A stretch of DNA of 64,000 nucleotides from Roseobacter fucihabitans (GCF_014337925.2 NZ_CP143423.1:1022501-1086500); one strand, 5' to 3'; counted from the stretch's first letter, positions 28,831 to 37,954 are shown. Program-made: numbers and translations. Notes: generated by a model not told the origin, from the letters alone.

Positions 28831-29985
28831 TCACCCTAGCTTTCTTGGATTTCCGGCAACGATTTCACCTTGGAACAGTATGTTGCCTTCCTCATCAGTT
28901 GCGTAATAGACGTCTGATTGAGGTCTTTTGTACAGAGCAACGCACCCATCCCCTAGCAGCTTCGACCTTGTACAAATCGCAGTCCCCTTAAAGCTGTAAG
29001 AGCTTTTTTCAGACCGCCCTTTGTTATAGCCTGAGCGGGCTTCTGTGATGACCGAATCGTTAGCCGGGAAGAACATGTTTAGCGTATCTCCGAACGCATT
29101 TCCCGCTAAAGTATTCCCAACAAAATTGCTTGTGAAGGTGGTTTCGTTCACACGAACATAGCCATTGTTCTGAAGATCTTGTTCGTTGCGAATGAGGTTT
29201 TTGATGGGAGGTGTTTTACACGAGAACGAAGAAGCATTCGAGGAAAGATACTTATCAAAACAGTCCGTGTAGACAAAATCAAATGCCTGCAACCAAGCTG
29301 ACCCATGTCCAACAAATCCAGCAGGTCGATCTACAACAGTTACATTGGGGTAAGTCTGCGCAGCCACTGCATTGGTAACGTTTTCGGTGTAAAACTCGTC
29401 TTCTTTAAAAGTGAAAATAATACCGGGCACCACACTTTCTTTCGTGTGACCCACTATTCTTTTCATGTTTTCTTCCCAAGCTGGCCCACTGTATTTCTCT
29501 GCTAGTCCACAACAGGCCGGTGCAATGGAAACAAACTTGTCAAACTCAGCTTCGTCAGAAGCCAGAAGTATATTCCAAGAGCCAAAAGATTGCCCAGTCA
29601 AAACAACCTTCTTGTAGCCGTTAGAACGCGCGTTTTTAGAAATGACGTTCATGCTGTCAGCAAGTGCTTGCCGATATCTATTTTGACGAAACGGGATTGG
29701 CGGATTAGCGCGGTACACATCCCAGCCCCGCTTGTTCAACGAAATCAGGTAGGGCTGAACAATATTATCATCTTCTGGCGTCGGTCCTTCATCACTATGC
29801 CCTCCGAAGTAGTAGATGACACCTTTCGCCAGTGCTGGGCCAGCATTCTTTGCTTGGAAGGCTGTCACGACCTCAAATTCGATATTGGAGGATGTTTCAG
29901 TGACCGTACTTACCTGGGGTTTCAAGGGTGTCTCAGAGCAGGCGGCCAAAACAGCAAACGCGCCCAATATCTTAAAAAATCGCAT
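28831..29985 (-). CDS. Lipoprotein with an alpha/beta-hydrolase fold
   Basis: This 384-residue protein has a lipoprotein signal (FFKILGAFAVLAAC), so it is membrane-anchored in the periplasm or outer membrane. The nucleophile elbow GQSFGSWN is near residue 133 (Ser in G-x-S-x-G), with a later histidine in FVGHGSAW as the possible catalytic base, giving an esterase-like core. About 110 C-terminal residues form an extra domain with paired cysteines. It leads a two-gene minus-strand unit. The substrate is unknown; a role in attacking or protecting the envelope is speculation. Confidence 0.62.
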   Translation of the reverse strand: MRFFKILGAFAVLAACSETPLKPQVSTVTETSSNIEFEVVTAFQAKNAGPALAKGVIYYFGGHSDEGPTPEDDNIVQPYLISLNKRGWDVYRANPPIPFRQNRYRQALADSMNVISKNARSNGYKKVVLTGQSFGSWNILLASDEAEFDKFVSIAPACCGLAEKYSGPAWEENMKRIVGHTKESVVPGIIFTFKEDEFYTENVTNAVAAQTYPNVTVVDRPAGFVGHGSAWLQAFDFVYTDCFDKYLSSNASSFSCKTPPIKNLIRNEQDLQNNGYVRVNETTFTSNFVGNTLAGNAFGDTLNMFFPANDSVITEARSGYNKGRSEKSSYSFKGTAICTRSKLLGDGCVALYKRPQSDVYYATDEEGNILFQGEIVAGNPRKLG

Positions 29986-30104
29986 GATTAGTCTCGTCTA
30001 AAATGGCGTTAGCCTGTTGGTAACATTAAGATCAAGGTTCTGGGAACCCTTCCTCAATAGGCAAACTACGATTTTCTGTCGTTGGGCGTAGTAATCAGGC
30101 AGTC

Positions 30105-30611
30105 TTAGGCCGCGCGATAGATCAGATAGTCGCCTGCGATTTCAGCTTCCGTATAATCCATCGCCAGATCGCGGGCGATAGCCTCATAATCAATGTAGTG
30201 AATTAGGTGGTCAGGGATGTCGCCGAAAAGCCCCTCGGCGACGAACTCTTCGGCAAGGTCCTTCATGTTTCGGGCTTGATAGATGTCGATGTCAAAATCT
30301 GAAGGTGCGACGGTTTCAGGGTCAAAATTGTATCCGACCTCTCCAACGGCGATTATGAACACCTGTTTGTCGTGGGTATCCCAAGTTCCAACCGCCTTAA
30401 AATACGGCCCGATATTGGCTTGGTTGATCCCCCATGCTTTTGCCAGATCACAATCTATGTGATCCCCATCAATGAACTGGATTTCAAACTCTTCGACGGG
30501 TTCGCCGTAGTCGTTTAGGGCCTTCGCTGCCTTGGTTCTGAACTCTTCGGCGCTGGTAAAGTAGAACCCGCTGGCAGCTAAATCATAGGGTTGTGTGTGT
30601 AATTGTGTCAT
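30105..30611 (-). CDS. ardA: Antirestriction protein ArdA
   Basis: This 168-residue, strongly acidic protein (more than a quarter Asp/Glu) resembles ArdA, which mimics B-form DNA and blocks type I restriction enzymes when a plasmid enters a new cell. The C-terminal segment HYIDYEAIARDLAMDYTEAE is the most diagnostic part. A long noncoding, hairpin-rich interval (30,612-31,253) precedes it on its own strand. Presence of ardA beside a broken type I methylase fits an element that moves between hosts. Confidence 0.72.
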   Translation of the reverse strand: MTQLHTQPYDLAASGFYFTSAEEFRTKAAKALNDYGEPVEEFEIQFIDGDHIDCDLAKAWGINQANIGPYFKAVGTWDTHDKQVFIIAVGEVGYNFDPETVAPSDFDIDIYQARNMKDLAEEFVAEGLFGDIPDHLIHYIDYEAIARDLAMDYTEAEIAGDYLIYRAA

Positions 30612-31253
30612 CTGTTTTTCCTCTCATTCTGACGTGTTGCGCATGCAACCGTCTGGCCTCCGCCGAGGAACGGGGGTGCAAGGATCAAAGGCGCGTCGCG
30701 CGGTTGCGGGAACCGCAGAGCCGAGAAGAGACGCGGGACCAGAGCCACGCGCAAGCTGCAACGGATGTGAAGCGAGCATGGCGAGGACCCACCCTTTGAG
30801 CCGCGCTCGGGGCAGTCGCCCCAAGCAGCGATCCAACGGGCTGATCCGCTTGGTCTCCATGGCATGGTCTGGGGTCTTGGGGGCAGGAACGCCCTCAAGG
30901 TGATGGGTGCAGGGAGAGTGAAATCTCCTTGCTCGGGTTCAGCGTCGATACGGTGACGGCATTCAATCCGCGCAGGGTGGGTCTATGGGGTGTTGGGGAG
31001 AGATGATATCTCCCCGACGAGGGATCAAACACCGAAATGTTTGCATGGTCATGGGAAGGCTCAACGCCGCCTCATGACCATTGGCTTTGGGGGATAAAAC
31101 GGGGGAGCGCAGCAGTCCCCCTTTTCAAGTGGTGTGGTACTACCACACACATCTTGCGATTACTCTGAAATCGGAAGGTGCCCAAATGGGTCGCAGCGCT
31201 AACGGGTCAGCATGACCCACATCTCGCGATGAACGCAAAGCTCTCAACTTTCT
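30612..31253. ncRNA. Hairpin-rich noncoding region upstream of ardA
   Basis: No plausible protein is encoded here, although several spurious Arg-rich frames cross it. At least five perfect hairpins can be read: 30,636-30,649, 30,700-30,716 (GCGGTT/AACCGC), 30,809-30,822 (GGGGC/GCCCC), 30,995-31,015 (GGGGAGA/TCTCCCC) and 31,101-31,125 (GGGGGA/TCCCCC then TTTT). A near-palindrome, GTGTGGTA-C-TACCACAC, lies at 31,132-31,148. It may be a structured RNA, or a single-strand promoter that fires when the transferred strand enters the recipient. Neither is proven. Confidence 0.45.
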
Positions 31254-32315
31254 TTGAGTGATCCCTTTTTGACATTGGCAAAATCCGGTCACAGTGACCA
31301 AATGCACTCTATGCCTCAAGGTCAACAGTTCCAGCTTAAACACGCGTTCGATACGGCGTTTGCCCAATACCAAGAAACGATGGGTGAGCCGTTTCCCGTG
31401 GTGCCTGATTTCGAGCGCGTCGAGGATTCTGATTTCTGGGCTGTCGCCGATATGGACGGCGATATGTTCCGCATTCGAGTTAGCACTGGGGCGGTTGATA
31501 TGACCACTGCACTTTGGGAACATGTCCTTGCTGATGAGGGCCTTCAAGGCGGCATAGGTCTACCGTTATCGGCAACCGCCGACGAGATGATACACCTGAG
31601 CCTCGTGTGGCTGATGCTGCACGAACTGCATCATTATCAAATGGGGCATTTCGAAATTACGGGACGGTTGTGCTTGACAGAAGCGAACGTGCCTCAAGCC
31701 TATGGCGTTGTTTCTCGCGCGCCAGTTGCGCCTCCCGTTCTGGCAGGCCTCGATGAAGACGACCTTCCTAAAGTAGAACCCTGCCTCGAATTGCAGGCCG
31801 ACCACAACGCCATCGAGATGTTGCTGGATGCCTATTCAGCAGATGAATTGCCTGCCTTGCGGGCGCGGGCAACGGCGATCTCGGGCATGATAATGTTGAT
31901 CGAATGTGAGGATACCAAGAGAGACCACGCGCACTCTTCGCACCCCAAAGCGGCCACCCGCATCTTTCAACTCTTGGGCCATGTTATTGAAATGCCCATG
32001 ATCCAAGCAACGCTTGCGCAGCACCATCCCAAATTGGAAATTGATCGCAACATCCCATCCTATGAAGAACAAAGCGCCTTTAATCGAGAGGTCGCCATTC
32101 CGACGTTTCTGGACACTATGACTCTCGCCATGGTTGCCAAGGCTGAAACCATACGCGACGACCTCGGCGAACCACAGGACTTCTTCCAAGATATACAAAT
32201 CGCCAAACTGGCTGCCCTTGAACATCTTGACGCCCTCGCAACTGCGGGTGCCATTCAATGGGCGGATTTGATGACCCTCAATTCAAGAATACTGCGATTA
32301 TTGGAAATTCGATAA
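31254..32315 (+). CDS. HExxH metallopeptidase-like protein
   Basis: This cytoplasmic protein of up to 353 residues carries the zinc motif LMLHELHHYQMGHF (His123, Glu124, His127). A downstream acidic ELQADHNAIEML could give the third ligand, the pattern of gluzincin-like peptidases. The rest is helical with no membrane segment. The start is uncertain: TTG 31,254 gives the longest form, while ATG 31,302 follows a TTGACA element (31,269) and a GGTCAC-A-GTGACC palindrome (31,287-31,299). It lies beside the TrlF-like ATPase and could be a toxin-like effector or a regulator-cleaving protease. Confidence 0.55.
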   Translation: MSDPFLTLAKSGHSDQMHSMPQGQQFQLKHAFDTAFAQYQETMGEPFPVVPDFERVEDSDFWAVADMDGDMFRIRVSTGAVDMTTALWEHVLADEGLQGGIGLPLSATADEMIHLSLVWLMLHELHHYQMGHFEITGRLCLTEANVPQAYGVVSRAPVAPPVLAGLDEDDLPKVEPCLELQADHNAIEMLLDAYSADELPALRARATAISGMIMLIECEDTKRDHAHSSHPKAATRIFQLLGHVIEMPMIQATLAQHHPKLEIDRNIPSYEEQSAFNREVAIPTFLDTMTLAMVAKAETIRDDLGEPQDFFQDIQIAKLAALEHLDALATAGAIQWADLMTLNSRILRLLEIR

Positions 32316-32457
32316 AGAACTCAAGGAAGGTGAAGCGGTCTTTGCAGGCCGCTCGATGGGTGCCTACTTTCGGAAGCATCCCGATCTATGTCGAAACATT
32401 CTGTCTGAATTTCGCAGTCGATTTGCGCTCCAGCCTAAATCGTCGATCTATCTATAA
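32281..32457 (+). pseudogene. Small coding-like remnant after the metallopeptidase gene
   Basis: A 58-codon frame overlapping the end of the metallopeptidase gene looks protein-like (YWKFDKELKEGEAVFAGRSM then GAYFRKHPDLCRNIL) but has no start codon with a ribosome site. It may be the true C-terminus of the preceding protein after a frameshift, or the tail of a deleted gene. Confidence 0.3.
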
Positions 32458-32501
32458 GGGCAGCTAGGGCTAGTAGGTAAGTCGCGAATTACGTAACGCC
32501 T

Positions 32502-35222
32502 TTAAAACCCATATTTTGTTCGGCGAGTGGAAAAAGCCTGCTCGCCACCCTCCAAAAGCTCCTTTATCAGCTCTTGCACTTCGCCCTTGTCGATAGAACC
32601 ACACAGTTCGTGGTCAACTTTCGTCCGATCGTTGCCATCCTCTACGACTGGTGTAAGTCCTATGATCTGTTCTGCATCGCCCAATACTGGGATGTTCGGA
32701 TTGTGGCTAGAAAACAGGAACTGACGGTGTTTCTTGGCAACACGCATCTTCTTGACCACGTGTCCCGCGATAAACTGATTGTCCAAGTCGTCTTCCGGTT
32801 GATCGATGATCAACGGCGCATCCGACTCTAACAACAATAGCATGAGAACTGCGGTTGCCTTTTGACCGGCAGACAAGCGATCAAGTGCCTTCCAGTTTTG
32901 TGTTCCATTGCGCCCAACGTTAAGTTCAATGACTGCTTCTGGTGGAATCCGAGTTTCCTCCACCAGCAACGCCAATTTTTCACCACCTGCGGCCACTTTC
33001 TGGGAAGCCGAATCTGTGAAGCCAAACTCGTCGCTCAACGCTGGAGCACCTTTACGGATCGTCGCCGCCAGTTTTGACGGTGATAGATCGCGAAGCTCTT
33101 CGAGCTTCGTCAGTGCCTGACTGATCTGCCCATCAGTACCATCTCTTAAGACTTGTTCAAGCGGTCCCAAATCGGAACTCGGTCGAACGCTCGCTCGCAC
33201 TGTTCCAGAGAGCTTCTTGCCTACTTTTTTTGCCGCCTTCTCAAGGTCACGATAGGCTTTGCGGTCAGCTTTTTCCCACTCATCAACTATGCTCTGGCGG
33301 GTTTTTCGTTCAATCTCTATATCCATAAGGGCCTGTTCTTTTTGGCCTTGCTTGGGGGTTAGTTTGGCAACTTGGTTTTTAACCGTCAGATAGGCGTCAG
33401 GGTCAAAACCTTCTCCCTCCAACTCCTTTTTGAGAGACTTGTATTGCTCGTCGATGGCATCAGCCTTTGGTTGCCATTCAGAACGTATCGCGGTCAAGTC
33501 TTTGAACGCCTTTTGGACCGCCTCAGTTAGCAAGCTTGCCGCGCGTAGCTTGGCGTCGTGTAGGTCCTGCGCAATTACCTGAACTTTCAACAGTTCGACC
33601 CGATGCGGCAGCTTAGACTCTTCCTCTGGCGGAAGTACTGCGGAGGCCTGTTTTTTGTCCGGTTTCATACGCTCTGCGATTTGATCAAATTCCGTTACGG
33701 TGTTGGTGAATTCATCCAGAATCCTCTGTTCCTGCTGTACCAATGCCTGCTCGTCCAGACGCGTTGCAAGTTCGGTCTCTTCGAAACGCTTGAGTTGCTC
33801 TTTGAGCCCCGGCAAAGCGGCAAGTGAGAGATCGAGACCAGCGATCCTGTCTTCGAGTTCCAAGATCGCTTTCCGGGAAACCCGAAAACGTTCTCTGATA
33901 CTGTCAGTGTTTGCAGTCCCTGTGTTGTCTTCACTCACAAAGCGGCCCAATAATTCAGCAAGCTGACCTTTATCTCTAGTTATCTCGGAAATTTCATGTT
34001 GGCCGTAGATTTCCAAGTCGGGAATTAGTGTGGTGGGTTTCAAGCCTTCTACGATCTCTCCCAGCTGATTTTTAACGCGAGCGTCTTGCCCGTATGCACG
34101 TTCAATCAAGTAATACCCGGGTGATGGACTGGGCGAGAAGATCAAAACCGAAACCGCCGACTTCGATCCTAAAAGATGCTTGACCATCGAGTTGTGACTT
34201 TTGGCGGCATCCGCGCCAAGCGGGGAGATGTCGAAAACAAAACGCAAGCTCTCGACAATCGTGGACTTACCAGCTCCGCGACCTCCTATCATCACATTCA
34301 AACCGGAGTTCAATGCAACGTACTGCCCATCTAGCAGTCCCCCATCCCAAGCAACGGCAACGATTTTCGTGAATTCAGGCGGGGTATCGTCAGAATTAAG
34401 CATTATACGGCTTTCACCGTCTAGAAAGGCTTGTCGCAAACCCTCTATAGAGACGTTGGTCATTTTTAGAAACGTTGAACTACCCGGGTTCGCAAAATTT
34501 TCCGGCGCAGAAATGTCTGATGCGTTTACAAAACTGAGAGGACGATCTCGCTTGTAAGCACCATTCTTATTGAGACAAATTTTCTGGTGTTCGGGTGGCA
34601 CATCGCCAAGTGGGCCGGGGATAGCTGCAGCCAAGTGTAATGGAGATTTCCACGCGTTCATCCTTGTTTGGCCAGAAAGCTCGCTCAGCAAGCCGCTACT
34701 GTGTGTCACGTGCGCCGAAATGGTAATACCGCCACGCTCGTGAACTAGTTCAAGAAGCTCTTCAAACCCCTTGCGTGAGATCGGCGATGGGTCGTCCCGG
34801 TTCCGAATATCACAAGCACCCACATTCTCATTCATATCAGACACAATAGTTCCGGGTGGAAAGAGACATAGGATATGCACCCCCTCTGCTGAGTTTGCTT
34901 CAAATCCTGGAAACACGGTTATATTAGCTGCTTCCAGTTTCAGCCTGAGTTTTTCAGACTCATCGAAGCGGAAGTGATCGGTTAGCGCGACAACTTGCAC
35001 ACCGCTCTTTAGGCACGCATTGACCATCGCATCGTTGTATTCGTCTTCTATTGTGAAAGCGTGCTTTTTGGAATGTCGCGCTCCATAAGCGAAGGGATTC
35101 ACCTGAAACGCACACTTCACGTACTGACTGCCATTCGGGGCAGTTAAAGCACTTTTTATGCCTTCTGGCGTAGCTCCGTGAGCAGCAAGGGTTGCGAGAG
35201 TTGGATCAAAATCATTTTTCAT
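32502..35222 (-). CDS. PHP domain-ABC ATPase protein, TrlF-like
   Basis: This 906-residue protein joins an N-terminal PHP-type metal phosphoesterase (ALTDHFRFDES near 80, PGFEAN near 107, ISAHVTHSSG near 170) to an SMC/RecN-like ATPase. Walker A GGRGAGKS is at 313-320, a long coiled coil covers about 450-690, and near the C-terminus come the signature LSAGQKATAVL, Walker B PLIIDQPEDDLDNQ and the H-loop SSHNPNIP. It resembles the TrlF family and related PHP-SMC proteins found among defence genes. A nuclease acting on foreign DNA or RNA under ATP control is plausible. It stands alone on its strand beside the TauD-like/HEPN pair. Confidence 0.72.
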   Translation of the reverse strand: MKNDFDPTLATLAAHGATPEGIKSALTAPNGSQYVKCAFQVNPFAYGARHSKKHAFTIEDEYNDAMVNACLKSGVQVVALTDHFRFDESEKLRLKLEAANITVFPGFEANSAEGVHILCLFPPGTIVSDMNENVGACDIRNRDDPSPISRKGFEELLELVHERGGITISAHVTHSSGLLSELSGQTRMNAWKSPLHLAAAIPGPLGDVPPEHQKICLNKNGAYKRDRPLSFVNASDISAPENFANPGSSTFLKMTNVSIEGLRQAFLDGESRIMLNSDDTPPEFTKIVAVAWDGGLLDGQYVALNSGLNVMIGGRGAGKSTIVESLRFVFDISPLGADAAKSHNSMVKHLLGSKSAVSVLIFSPSPSPGYYLIERAYGQDARVKNQLGEIVEGLKPTTLIPDLEIYGQHEISEITRDKGQLAELLGRFVSEDNTGTANTDSIRERFRVSRKAILELEDRIAGLDLSLAALPGLKEQLKRFEETELATRLDEQALVQQEQRILDEFTNTVTEFDQIAERMKPDKKQASAVLPPEEESKLPHRVELLKVQVIAQDLHDAKLRAASLLTEAVQKAFKDLTAIRSEWQPKADAIDEQYKSLKKELEGEGFDPDAYLTVKNQVAKLTPKQGQKEQALMDIEIERKTRQSIVDEWEKADRKAYRDLEKAAKKVGKKLSGTVRASVRPSSDLGPLEQVLRDGTDGQISQALTKLEELRDLSPSKLAATIRKGAPALSDEFGFTDSASQKVAAGGEKLALLVEETRIPPEAVIELNVGRNGTQNWKALDRLSAGQKATAVLMLLLLESDAPLIIDQPEDDLDNQFIAGHVVKKMRVAKKHRQFLFSSHNPNIPVLGDAEQIIGLTPVVEDGNDRTKVDHELCGSIDKGEVQELIKELLEGGEQAFSTRRTKYGF

Positions 35223-35452
35223 TTTAATAGTTTAGACCATTTTTGCGTCGAGAGCTATAAATCTGGATCAAAGGCGTATAGGTAAGCGTGATGTAAATTC
35301 AGAAGCTGAAGGTAATGATTCACAGTACAACTCAGCAACAGTGAACGGTGCGCTCAGAATACGCTATTTTCTGTGGCCCGCTTAAGAAATCCAAATGGAG
35401 CATTTAACCTCACCCTTGTAATCAAACAACGACTCAAACAGAATTTACGATT

Positions 35453-36121
35453 ATGGTGAACATTGAAACAATCCGCTCTGCTCTCAATACTAAGGGCTAC
35501 TTTTTTGCAACTGAAGCATTGCAAAGTCATGAAAATCTTCTCCACGATCAAATTGAAAAGCTTTCTAAGTCACTCGGAACTCCGAGGCGAGGGCGACACG
35601 GTAAACTAATTGAGGAATTGACTCCAAAATCTGAAAGGGAAGCTCCAACAAATTCTCTCAGTAAGAAATTTGGTATTGGTCGATTCCCCTTCCACATTGA
35701 TTCTGCACACCATCTCACGCCTTCAAGATATCTAGTTTTTGGATGTATGGAGGCGAAGGGGGAAGTTGCCTCGACGTTACTAATTCATGCCAAGAACATT
35801 GAGCTGGACAGAGTTCAAAGAGATGCTCTTAAGACAGGTATTTTTCTTGTAAAAAACGGGCGAAACTCATTTTATGCCAGTATTGAGCCAAGAAATTCCA
35901 AATTTATCAGGTGGGACCCCGGATGCATGTTTCCAAAGGATAATCATGCTCGGATTGCAGCGGACGCGATTTCGCGATGGCCAAATCCAAAATCGTCCAA
36001 GACCATAAATTGGTCACGTGGCTCGCTGCTTGTAATCGACAACTGGACTATGCTTCACGCGCGCGGAGTTGTTAGTGACCACCACGGTCATAGGTCATTA
36101 TTGAGGGCTACTATCGCATGA
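35453..36121 (+). CDS. TauD/TfdA-like Fe(II)/2-oxoglutarate oxygenase
   Basis: This 222-residue protein, shorter than the usual 280, shows the facial triad: His81 and Asp83 in FPFHIDSAHHLTP and distal His202 in LLVIDNWTMLHARG, followed by arginines (Arg214, Arg218) that bind 2-oxoglutarate. The next gene begins in its stop codon (ATGA) and encodes a HEPN-like protein, so the two form a unit. AT-rich codons contrast with the backbone. TauD relatives normally oxidize small molecules; pairing with a HEPN protein instead suggests modification of a nucleotide, RNA or protein. That role is inference. Confidence 0.68.
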   Translation: MVNIETIRSALNTKGYFFATEALQSHENLLHDQIEKLSKSLGTPRRGRHGKLIEELTPKSEREAPTNSLSKKFGIGRFPFHIDSAHHLTPSRYLVFGCMEAKGEVASTLLIHAKNIELDRVQRDALKTGIFLVKNGRNSFYASIEPRNSKFIRWDPGCMFPKDNHARIAADAISRWPNPKSSKTINWSRGSLLVIDNWTMLHARGVVSDHHGHRSLLRATIA

Positions 36122-37059
36122 CAATGATTATCACGGCTGCTCTTGATAAAGATGCCTTGCTGGCAAAATCACAACTGTATGTTAGAAAGTCACTGTTGAG
36201 AAAATCTGAAGGTGATTTAGAAGAATATCAGTTGTGGGCTTCCTTAGCATTAGAATTACTTGGCAAATCAGCCCTCGCGAATATTCATCCATCATTGATA
36301 GCTGATCCATTGCACTACCAGTCATTGTTCGCTGCATCAGGGATAAAAGCTTCAACCGATATCAAAACCATTACAGCTAAAACACTGTTCGAAAGGCTTG
36401 GTCATTTAGTCAAACCATTTGACCAGAAGGTGAAGGAATTCTGCAACCAAGTAGCAAATCGAAGAAATGCCGAACTGCATTCTGGCGATGCGCCCTTTGC
36501 CGCTACCCGGGCAGACCTTTGGGAAGCGGAATACTGGTATGCGGTTGATACGATTCTGAAATTCATGGACGAAACGTTAGAAGGTTGGCTCGGCGCAGAT
36601 GATGCAGCAACCCCTCAAGAAATCTTAAGCAACGCTCTTGATGCAAAGCGGCAGTCCGTTGAAATGCGTATAGAAAAGACACGTGAAGCGTTTGAATCAA
36701 AGAAACGCGGAGACAGAGAAAAGGCGCTAAAAATCGCTGAACAGGCCACAATTGACAGCTATCCAGCGCTTTTTTTAGACTTTTACGATGCCAGTTGGGA
36801 GTGCGAGTGCCCTTCATGCGCTGGAAAAGCATACGTCATTGGCGAGATGGTGGAAGAAGAGGTAATTGACACATCGCCTGAAGAATACGTTGTTTGGGAA
36901 ACAGTAGAGAGATGGTATCGTGGGGATAAGTTTAAATGTCCGACATGTGAGCTTAAAATTGATGGGTACGACGAATTGGAGTTCGCAGAGTTGCTAACAG
37001 AGCATTCTGATACAGACGAACGTGAGATGGAATATGAACCAGACTATGGAAATGATTAA
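36118..37059 (+). CDS. HEPN-like protein with C-terminal zinc ribbon
   Basis: This 313-residue protein has an all-helical N-terminal domain (about 10-160) with SLALELLGKSALA and the HEPN ribonuclease signature R-x4-H in NRRNAELHSG (Arg116, His121). A charged helix follows (170-215), then two CxxC knuckles, CECPSC (229-234) and CPTC (274-277), making a zinc ribbon, and a very acidic tail. HEPN proteins often cut RNA in toxin-antitoxin and anti-phage systems. The ATGA overlap with the oxygenase gene indicates coupled expression. It is probably the effector of the pair; this is inferred. Confidence 0.65.
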   Translation: MTMIITAALDKDALLAKSQLYVRKSLLRKSEGDLEEYQLWASLALELLGKSALANIHPSLIADPLHYQSLFAASGIKASTDIKTITAKTLFERLGHLVKPFDQKVKEFCNQVANRRNAELHSGDAPFAATRADLWEAEYWYAVDTILKFMDETLEGWLGADDAATPQEILSNALDAKRQSVEMRIEKTREAFESKKRGDREKALKIAEQATIDSYPALFLDFYDASWECECPSCAGKAYVIGEMVEEEVIDTSPEEYVVWETVERWYRGDKFKCPTCELKIDGYDELEFAELLTEHSDTDEREMEYEPDYGND

Positions 37060-37093
37060 GGTTGCCCCCTCATATCCGTCAAACCTTTTTGTG

Positions 37094-37897
37094 TTAGCTC
37101 ACAAACCTCACAGTGATTATGAATACACATGCCTCACCGTACGACGTTTGTGCAATATCCTTCATGCTAATAGGGGCCGTATTATTGGGTGAGACCACAA
37201 ACACGTATTGATGCTGTCCCGTGTCTTGCAGTTCTTCCAATTCAATTAGTTTGCCAGCATCATCTCGCGGCAGAAATTGTGCTCCCTCGCTGACCAAAGC
37301 CCTCAGCCGCCTTTCGTCGGCCCCAAGCGGCAACGGATGCCAATCGCTCTTACACTTTTCAAAAGCAACGACGACGCCGTCATGAGGGCTATCCAGTTCA
37401 AAGCAAAAGCACTGTCCCAATTGCAATGTTTCAACTGTTTTTGGCGCACTCTTGGTGCGGCTGAGGATGCCCATTTCGCGCTTCATGGGAATGATGCGCA
37501 GCCCCGCCTTTTTCGCATGCTGTTCCACGAATAGTTCCCAAACGGATTTAGGATTCACCTGAAACAAAGTTGGCGAAGCATTTTGCGCGACATCAAAGTG
37601 GTTTTGTTCCAACCAACGGTGAATCATCATGGCGCGGCCTGCGGCAATATTGCCGCGTCGAAAGTTGGATATATAGTCAGTGCCCAGTGTGGCTGTCTCG
37701 CCAAAGGCTTGATCCATCAGAATATCAATATGCTCACCTGTTACGTCAGAAACAGCGCGCAAAGCACGATAGAGAGCTTTACTCGGTTCGGTCCGTTCTT
37801 GACGACTGGCTTTCATCCAATCGAACTCATCAGGATTTTCAACAATTTCTTTCGTCATCCAGTTACCCGTTCTGACCCGCTCTATACCTCGGGTCAT
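37094..37897 (-). CDS. Hypothetical protein, possible regulator
   Basis: This protein of up to 267 residues (or about 254 from the ATG at 37,858) is not recognised. The N-terminal 90 residues form a helical domain (FDWMKASRQERTEPSKALYR; TDYISNFRRGNIAAGRAMMI) that could bind DNA. The C-terminal half is a beta-rich domain. It is divergent from recombinase module 2, and the LexA box at 37,983-37,997 lies between them, so the two may share regulation. Its 3' end faces the HEPN gene. Confidence 0.5.
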   Translation of the reverse strand: MTRGIERVRTGNWMTKEIVENPDEFDWMKASRQERTEPSKALYRALRAVSDVTGEHIDILMDQAFGETATLGTDYISNFRRGNIAAGRAMMIHRWLEQNHFDVAQNASPTLFQVNPKSVWELFVEQHAKKAGLRIIPMKREMGILSRTKSAPKTVETLQLGQCFCFELDSPHDGVVVAFEKCKSDWHPLPLGADERRLRALVSEGAQFLPRDDAGKLIELEELQDTGQHQYVFVVSPNNTAPISMKDIAQTSYGEACVFIITVRFVS

Positions 37898-37954
37898 AGC
37901 TTTTCTGGCACTCTATTCTGTCCCTGCGCTTGGGCGCAAAGACAAAATAACGCT

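Noticed and set aside
30593-30903. Arg-rich reading frames on both strands upstream of ardA
   Set aside because: They cross several perfect hairpins, have no ribosome sites and no domain-like composition; noncoding structure explains them better.
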